Positions 62,749 to 64,000 of a DNA stretch of 64,000 nucleotides are shown piece by piece. The stretch lies in contig JAFUIS010000022.1 of the NCBI GenBank assembly GCA_017468365.1, positions 40,392 to 104,391 on the forward strand, given 5' to 3'. The position numbers and the translations under genes were made by a program. How positions within the stretch are numbered: the stretch's first letter is position 1; every line of letters begins with the position of its first letter. Source of the stretch: Oscillospiraceae bacterium (GTDB lineage: Bacteria > Bacillota > Clostridia > Oscillospirales > Ruminococcaceae). The notes under the pieces were generated by a model. The model made no database searches, was not told where the DNA came from, and was given only the letters and a program-made list of their open reading frames with translations.

Positions 62749-63330
62749 ATGGACGACCTTAAAGTTATTACCGCAAGCAATATCATAAACCTTCGCACCG
62801 CGAAAGGTCTTACTCAGGCGGAACTTGGCGAAATGCTTAGTTATTCGGACAAAAGCGTTTCAAAATGGGAACGAGCCGAGGCCGTTCCCGATGCTTACGT
62901 TCTTAAACACATGAGTGAGATTTTCGGAGTTTCGGTGGATTATCTTCTTTCTTCCCATGATCAGTGGGTCCCGCCGAAGGACCTTCATCCCCACCGAAAA
63001 TTCAGCAGCAAGGTCATCACCGCTCTTTCCATTGCAGGAATCTGGACTATTGCGCTTTTTATTTTTATTATTGGCTGGCTTTTTGAAAAAAATCTTTGGC
63101 TGGTTTTTGTTTATATGCTTCCGGTTTCGCTTATAGTTCTTCTTGTTCTCAACTCCGTTTGGGAAAGCGGAAAAAACAACCGGCACATTATTTACGCACT
63201 TGTTGCAAGCCTTTTTTCAGCGGTTTATTTTTCGCTTCTTTCGATAAATCCCTGGCAGATACTTCTTCTTATAATCCCTGCGGAAGTTTTGGTTTTTCTT
63301 GCTTTCAGGGTCAAAAAACCGCATAAATAA
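62749..63330 (+). CDS. Membrane-bound XRE family regulator
   Basis: 193 residues: HTH_3 at about 10-62 (IINLRTAKGLTQAELGEMLSYSDKSVSKWERAEAVPD), then after ~85 four membrane helices (VITALSIAGIWTIALFIFIIGWLF, LVFVYMLPVSLIVLLVLN, HIIYALVASLFSAVYFSLL, QILLLIIPAEVLVFLAF). Regulators of this plan are common in Clostridia; the membrane part may sense stress. GAGGTGAACG precedes the ATG. Confidence 0.9.
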   Translation: MDDLKVITASNIINLRTAKGLTQAELGEMLSYSDKSVSKWERAEAVPDAYVLKHMSEIFGVSVDYLLSSHDQWVPPKDLHPHRKFSSKVITALSIAGIWTIALFIFIIGWLFEKNLWLVFVYMLPVSLIVLLVLNSVWESGKNNRHIIYALVASLFSAVYFSLLSINPWQILLLIIPAEVLVFLAFRVKKPHK

Positions 63331-63344
63331 GCCATTCCACTCTG

Positions 63345-63379
63345 AGTAGAATCCGTTTTTTCGGATTCTACTTTTTGTT
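63345..63379 (+). terminator. Terminator after the membrane XRE gene
   Basis: Perfect 11-pair stem AGTAGAATCCG/CGGATTCTACT with a T6 loop, then T5. Confidence 0.85.
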
Positions 63380-63402
63380 TTTTAAGAGTATAGTCAAAAA
63401 CC

Positions 63403-63431
63403 TTGCTTTCTTTTTGTTCTTTGGGTATGAT
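63403..63431 (+). promoter_or_regulatory. Promoter of the degV gene
   Basis: -35 TTGCTT (63403-63408), 17-base spacer, -10 TATGAT (63426-63431). Confidence 0.6.
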
Positions 63432-63464
63432 AACGCCGTACCAAATTTTGAACAGGAGAAAAAC

Positions 63465-64000
63465 ATGTCCGATTATATTCTTAGCTGTTGTTCCACAGCC
63501 GACCTTTCAAAGGAACATTTTGAAAAAAGGAACATAAACTACATCTGTTTTCATTACAAACTTAATGGAGTGGATTATTCCGACGACCTTGGCCAGAGCA
63601 TTCCTTTCGAAGAATTTTATCAGCGAATGGATTCGGGTGAGGACACCCAGACATCCCAGATAAACGTTACCGAATATCTTGAATATTTTGAAAAATTTCT
63701 TTGTGAGGGAAAAGACATTCTTCATCTTGCCCTTTCCAGCGGAATTTCCGGTTCTTACAACTCCGCGGTAAACGCCGCAAAAATTGCCGCTGAACGCCAC
63801 CCCGAAAGAAAAATCTATGTTGTGGATTCCCTTGCAGCTTCTTCCGGTTACGGACTTTTGATGGATAAGCTTGCGGATCTTCGTGACAGCGGAATGGATA
63901 TCGACGGGCTTCGCGATTGGGCGGAAGAAAACAAGCTTCGTCTTCATCACTGGTTCTTTTCTTCCGACCTTAAATTTTTTATCAAGGGCGGAAGAGTTTC
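63465..64000 (+). CDS. DegV family protein (5' part)
   Basis: About 178 residues before the window edge; full DegV proteins are ~280. Typical opening LSCCSTADLSKEHF, then DYSDDLGQ, TSQINVTEYLEYFE, LALSSGISGSYNSA, and VVDSLAASSGYGLLMD. DegV proteins bind a fatty acid and act as FakB partners of the fatty acid kinase FakA in some Bacillota; the exact lipid is not predictable. CAGGAG precedes the ATG. Confidence 0.93.
   Translation, partial: MSDYILSCCSTADLSKEHFEKRNINYICFHYKLNGVDYSDDLGQSIPFEEFYQRMDSGEDTQTSQINVTEYLEYFEKFLCEGKDILHLALSSGISGSYNSAVNAAKIAAERHPERKIYVVDSLAASSGYGLLMDKLADLRDSGMDIDGLRDWAEENKLRLHHWFFSSDLKFFIKGGRV

Overview
The window looks like chromosomal DNA from an anaerobic, Gram-positive-type member of the Bacillota (class Clostridia, probably a gut Oscillospiraceae-like lineage). 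The evidence is strong AGGAGG-type ribosome binding sites, TTGACA/TATAAT-type promoters with 17-base spacing, several TTG starts, a T-box leader on valS, hemZ, PadR and TipAS-MerR regulators, and an F-type ATP synthase whose c subunit has sodium-type ligands. There is no rRNA, CRISPR array, insertion sequence or prophage. The species assignment is inference.

Layout. 1-10388 (minus): one long housekeeping operon, recJ, relA, dtd, an MBL hydrolase, hemZ, a P-loop nucleoside-kinase-like gene, a coiled-coil protein, purine nucleoside phosphorylase and an MTA/SAH-deaminase-like amidohydrolase cut by the left edge. 10426-11905 (minus): a single membrane protein with a very acidic cytoplasmic half. 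11980-16640 (plus): DUF1624 membrane protein, SLOG-fold protein, ComEC-like secreted MBL, DUF3006 protein, then an OmpR/histidine-kinase pair. 16639-21602 (minus): MBL hydrolase, folC, valS with its T-box. 21626-22221: a GNAT. 22219-28524 (minus): SLC13-type permease, two PrsA-like foldases, a carbohydrate-binding lipoprotein. 28622-36381 (minus): the complete ATP synthase operon with two small leader genes, subunit I, and the order A-G-C-D instead of A-G-D-C. 36484-41368 (plus): radical SAM enzyme, then ACT protein-hom-thrB-lysC.

41381-47434 (minus) holds the oddest block: a PASTA-domain protein kinase that has lost every catalytic residue, next to a P-type-ATPase-like membrane protein that has lost the phosphorylation motif. 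The latter sits behind rlmB and a PadR regulator that has a structured leader. 47563-52616: a YgfK-type iron-sulfur flavoprotein divergent from a TipAS-MerR regulator with a clear dyad in a 19-base promoter spacer, then two of three paralogous GNATs. 52617-59774 (mostly plus): patatin, an orphan TAXI lipoprotein, tRNA-Val(CAC) on the minus strand, a zinc-ribbon membrane protein, a DUF853 ATPase, a small leader-peptide-like protein and a pullulanase. 59779-64000: a zinc-ribbon XRE regulator, an alpha/beta hydrolase, azlCD, a membrane XRE protein and the start of a DegV protein.

The strongest candidates for something not well described are the paired pseudoenzymes at 41-46 kb, the two-carboxylate c subunit with swapped atpC/atpD, the small leader-like protein at 57.6 kb, and a heptamer GTGCTCA/TGAGCAC that recurs about four times more often than chance across the window in several reading frames.
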